The notes under the pieces: generated by a model
The model's input: only the letters and a program-made list of their open reading frames with translations
What the model was told of the DNA's origin: nothing
Databases searched by the model: none
From: Streptomyces sp. NBC_01317
Lineage (GTDB): Bacteria > Actinomycetota > Actinomycetes > Streptomycetales > Streptomycetaceae
DNA: 64,000 nucleotides
NCBI RefSeq assembly: GCF_035961655.1
Contig: NZ_CP108393.1
Coordinates: 806,001 to 870,000 of the forward strand
Direction: 5' to 3'
Shown here: positions 61,232 to 64,000 of the stretch, one piece after another
How positions within the stretch are numbered: position 1 is the first letter of the stretch
How the letters are laid out: each line of letters begins with the position of its first letter
Program-made: the position numbers and the translations under genes

Positions 61232-62983
61232 ATGACCGCCCCTTCCGCACCGGAGACAGCGGCGACCGCCGACGCTCGGGACGAGCTCACCGACGGGTAC
61301 CACTTGGTCGTCGACGCGCTCAAGCTGAACGACATCGACACGATCTACGGGGTCGTCGGCATCCCGATCACCGACTTGGCCCGGCTCGCGCAGGCGCGCG
61401 GCATCCGCTACATCGGCTTCCGCCACGAGAGCAACGCCGGACACGCGGCGGCCGCGGCCGGTTACCTCACGAAGAAGCCCGGTGTGGCCCTCACGGTGTC
61501 CGCGCCGGGCTTCCTCAACGGACTCGTCGCGCTGGCGAACGCCACCACCAACTGTTTCCCGATGGTGCAGATATCGGGTTCCAGCGAGCGCCACCTCGTC
61601 GACCTCAAGCAGGGCGACTACGAGGAGATGGACCAGCTCGCCGCCGCGCAGCCGTTCGTCAAGGCCGCGTACCGCGTGAGCCGCGTGGAGGACATCGGGC
61701 GCGGTATCGCCCGCGCCCTGCGCACCGCGATCTCCGGGCGCCCCGGCGGTGTTTACCTCGACATCCCCGCCGCGGTGCTCGGGTCCATCATGGACAAGGA
61801 GGCGGGCGACAAGACGCTGAGCCGTCTGGTCGACCCCGCGCCGCGCCAGCTGCCCGCGCCCGAGGCGGTGGACCGCGCGGTCGAGCTGCTGGCGAACGCG
61901 GAGCGGCCGCTGGTGGTCCTCGGCAAGGGCGCCGCCTACGCGCAGGCGGACGACAAGATCCGCTCCTTCATCGAGTCGACGGGCATCCCGTACGTACCGA
62001 TGTCGATGGCGAAGGGCCTGCTGCCCGACAACCACGCGCAGTCCGCCGCCACCGCCCGTTCGCTGGCGCTGAAGAAGGCCGACGTCGTGGTGCTCGTCGG
62101 CGCGCGCCTCAACTGGCTGCTGAACCACGGCGAGGCGCCGCAGTGGAACCCGGACGCGAAGTTCATCCAGGTGGACATCGAGCCCAAGGAGCTGGACAGC
62201 AACCAGCCCATCGCCGCCCCGCTGGTCGGTGACATCGAGTCGGTGCTCGACGCGATCGCCGAGCGCACCAAGCCGGGCCAGATCGCGGCCCCCGCCGCCT
62301 GGCGCGAGGAGCTGGCGGCGCGTTCGGCGACGAACGTCGCGAAGATGGCGGAGCGCCTCAAGGCGGACCCGTCGCCGATGCAGTTCATGGGCGCCCTCAA
62401 GGCCGTACGGGACGTCCTGCACGCCAACCCCGAGGCGTACCTCGTCAACGAGGGCGCCAACGCGCTGGACATCGCGCGCAACGTGATCGACATGCACGTA
62501 CCGCGGCACCGCCTCGACAGCGGTACGTGGGGCGTCATGGGCATCGGCATGGGGTACGCGATCGCCGCGGCGGTGGAGAGCGGCCAGCCGGTCGTGGCCG
62601 TGGAGGGCGACAGCGCCTTCGGGTTCAGCGGGATGGAGCTGGAGACGATCTGCCGCTACCAGCTGCCCATCGTCACCGTCATCATGAACAACGGTGGTGT
62701 GTACCGCGGTGACGACGTCAACCCGCTGGAGACCGACCCCTCGCCGACGACCCTGATGCTCGGGGCGCGCCACGACAAGATGATCGAGGCGTTCGGCGGC
62801 AAGGGCTACCGCGCGACCACGCCCGCCGAGGTCGCCGCCGCGCTCACCGAGGCGATCGCCTCGGGCGGCCCGGCGCTCATCGACTGCGAGATCGACCCCT
62901 CGGCCGGCACCGAGAGCGGCCACATCGCGCACCTCAACCCCAAGGGCATCACCGTCGGCAACATCACGCCGGCGAAGAAGTGA
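61232..62983 (+). CDS. oxc: Oxalyl-CoA decarboxylase
   Basis: A 583-residue thiamine-diphosphate enzyme converting oxalyl-CoA to formyl-CoA and CO2. The ThDP-activating Glu is in [16 protein letters not shown]; the cofactor-binding GDS...NN motif is [15 protein letters not shown] ... MNNGG. Full-length family layout with the ADP/CoA-binding central domain is present. The ATG at 61232 has AAGGAGGA eleven bases upstream. frc follows 57 bp downstream, completing the oxalate cycle of CoA transfer and decarboxylation. Confidence 0.96.
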   Translation: MTAPSAPETAATADARDELTDGYHLVVDALKLNDIDTIYGVVGIPITDLARLAQARGIRYIGFRHESNAGHAAAAAGYLTKKPGVALTVSAPGFLNGLVALANATTNCFPMVQISGSSERHLVDLKQGDYEEMDQLAAAQPFVKAAYRVSRVEDIGRGIARALRTAISGRPGGVYLDIPAAVLGSIMDKEAGDKTLSRLVDPAPRQLPAPEAVDRAVELLANAERPLVVLGKGAAYAQADDKIRSFIESTGIPYVPMSMAKGLLPDNHAQSAATARSLALKKADVVVLVGARLNWLLNHGEAPQWNPDAKFIQVDIEPKELDSNQPIAAPLVGDIESVLDAIAERTKPGQIAAPAAWREELAARSATNVAKMAERLKADPSPMQFMGALKAVRDVLHANPEAYLVNEGANALDIARNVIDMHVPRHRLDSGTWGVMGIGMGYAIAAAVESGQPVVAVEGDSAFGFSGMELETICRYQLPIVTVIMNNGGVYRGDDVNPLETDPSPTTLMLGARHDKMIEAFGGKGYRATTPAEVAAALTEAIASGGPALIDCEIDPSAGTESGHIAHLNPKGITVGNITPAKK

Positions 62984-63040
62984 CCACCCCCGCACCGCAC
63001 TGCCCACCGCACCGAGTTCATGACACAGAAGGAAGCAAAC

Positions 63041-64000
63041 ATGAGTGAAAAGCCGCTCGCCGGAATCAAGGTGATCGACTTCACCGGGGTCCAGGCCGGG
63101 CCCGCGTGTACACAGATGCTCGCCTGGTTCGGAGCCGACGTCATCAAGGTCGAGCGCCCCCAGGGCGGCGACGTGACCCGCGGTCAGCTGCGCGACATCC
63201 CGGAACTCGACGCGCTCTACTTCACCATGCTGAACAGCAACAAGCGTTCGCTGGCGATCAACACCAAGACCCCTGAGGGCAAGGAGGTCATGGAGAAGAT
63301 GATCCGCGAGTCGGACATCCTCGTCGAGAACTTCGCCCCGGGCGCCCTGGACCGCATGGGTCTCGGCTGGGACCACATCCACGAGCTCAACCCCCGCCTG
63401 ATCTTCGGTTCGGTCAAGGGCTTCAACGACGACTCGTCGTGGTCCGACCTGAAGGTGTACGAGAACGTCGCGCAGGCCGCCGGTGGCGCCGCCTCCACGA
63501 CCGGTTTCTGGGACGGCCCGCCGACCATCAGCGGTTCGGCCCTCGGTGACAGCAACACCGGTATGCACCTGCTGATCGGTCTGCTCACGGCGATCATCCA
63601 GCGCGACAAGACCGGTGTCGGCCAGAAGGTCTCGGTGTCCATGCAGGACGCCGTACTCAACCTGACCCGTGTCAAGCTCCGTGACCAGCAGCGCCTGGAG
63701 AAGGTCGGTTACCTGGAGGAGTACCCCCAGTACCCGGCGACGGAGTTCGGCGACACGGTGCCGCGCGGCGGCAACGCGGGCGGCGGCGGCCAGCCGGGCT
63801 GGATCCTGAAGTGCAAGGGCTGGGAGACCGACCCCAACGCCTACATCTACTTCACGATCCAGGAGCAGAACTGGAAGCGGACCGCCGAGGCCATCGGCCG
63901 GCCCGAGTGGGTGGACGACGCGGAGTACAGCACGGCCAAGGCGCGTCAGCCGCACATCTTCGAGATCTTCGAGGAGATCGAGAAGTGGCTGTCCGACAAG
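63041..64000 (+). CDS. frc: Formyl-CoA:oxalate CoA-transferase, 3' end outside window
   Basis: The first 320 residues of a family III CoA-transferase that moves CoA from formyl-CoA to oxalate. The catalytic Asp is in [13 protein letters not shown], and the N-terminal [21 protein letters not shown] and [14 protein letters not shown] blocks are typical of Frc. The reading frame is intact to the window edge; about 90-100 residues are missing from view. It starts with ATG after GAAGGAAG and follows oxc in the same operon. Confidence 0.96.
   Translation, partial: MSEKPLAGIKVIDFTGVQAGPACTQMLAWFGADVIKVERPQGGDVTRGQLRDIPELDALYFTMLNSNKRSLAINTKTPEGKEVMEKMIRESDILVENFAPGALDRMGLGWDHIHELNPRLIFGSVKGFNDDSSWSDLKVYENVAQAAGGAASTTGFWDGPPTISGSALGDSNTGMHLLIGLLTAIIQRDKTGVGQKVSVSMQDAVLNLTRVKLRDQQRLEKVGYLEEYPQYPATEFGDTVPRGGNAGGGGQPGWILKCKGWETDPNAYIYFTIQEQNWKRTAEAIGRPEWVDDAEYSTAKARQPHIFEIFEEIEKWLSDK

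Overview
The window looks like a Streptomyces chromosome segment. Base composition is very GC-rich, third codon positions are almost all G or C, GTG starts are common, and many adjacent genes share 4-bp ATGA or GTGA overlaps. TTA (leucine) codons are almost absent. The gene content also fits: a SpoIIE-type phosphatase, an Rpf-LysM-M23 cell-wall enzyme, ABC sugar importers without their own ATPase, an actinobacterial GlgA/GlgC pair, a DUF1990 protein and Tat-exported enzymes. I see no rRNA, tRNA, CRISPR array, insertion sequence, prophage or antibiotic cluster, so this reads as core metabolic chromosome with some accessory loci.

Layout. 1-3.7 kb: a LytTR regulator with the start of a membrane-protein gene, an anti-sigma-like zinc protein, an Fpg/Nei glycosylase and a hydrolase. 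3.7-5.9 kb: a three-gene sugar-lactone module (aldo/keto reductase, mutarotase, lactonase), probably oxidising L-fucose or a similar sugar. 6-13.6 kb: WS/DGAT acyltransferase, SpoIIE phosphatase, DUF6777 lipoprotein, DUF1990 protein behind a bracketed operator, and a phospholipase C-type phosphoesterase. 13.7-23.6 kb: EfeB and EfeO, a 56-residue orphan peptide, an unusual SDR, a GNAT/oxidoreductase pair, glgA-glgC and a FhuF-type Fe-S protein. 23.8-27.5 kb: a DMT transporter, an RpfD-like hydrolase and a LacI regulator.

27.6-39.8 kb holds two sugar-uptake systems. The first is a ROK regulator divergent from a binding protein, two permeases and a GH1 beta-glucosidase. The second is a DeoR regulator, then binding protein, two permeases, polyol dehydrogenase and PfkB kinase, all joined by 4-bp overlaps. 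The convergent gaps beside them carry five copies of one short repeat. 40.2-45.7 kb: 6-phosphogluconate dehydrogenase, a proline-rich peptide, a racemase-like protein, a GNAT protein, a DUF350 protein, and an SPFH/NAD-kinase-like pair behind two operators. 46-50 kb: a locus holding every TTA codon I found, with a TTA leader ORF, a TTA-containing unknown gene, a TTA-containing permease and a glutamine-synthetase-like enzyme. 50-58 kb: scattered enzymes, including an HhH nuclease, HD protein, M1 and M28 peptidases and PhoD. 58.4-64 kb: an oxalate module with LysR, an acyl-CoA synthetase, oxc and frc (cut by the window edge).

The most interesting candidates are the SPFH/NADK-like pair with its twin operators (43.75-45.72 kb), the TTA-codon locus (46-50 kb), the DUF1990 operator arrangement (10.84-11.07 kb), the orphan small peptide (16.5 kb) and the zinc-ribbon SDR that lacks the catalytic tyrosine. 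None is proven to be a new system from sequence alone.
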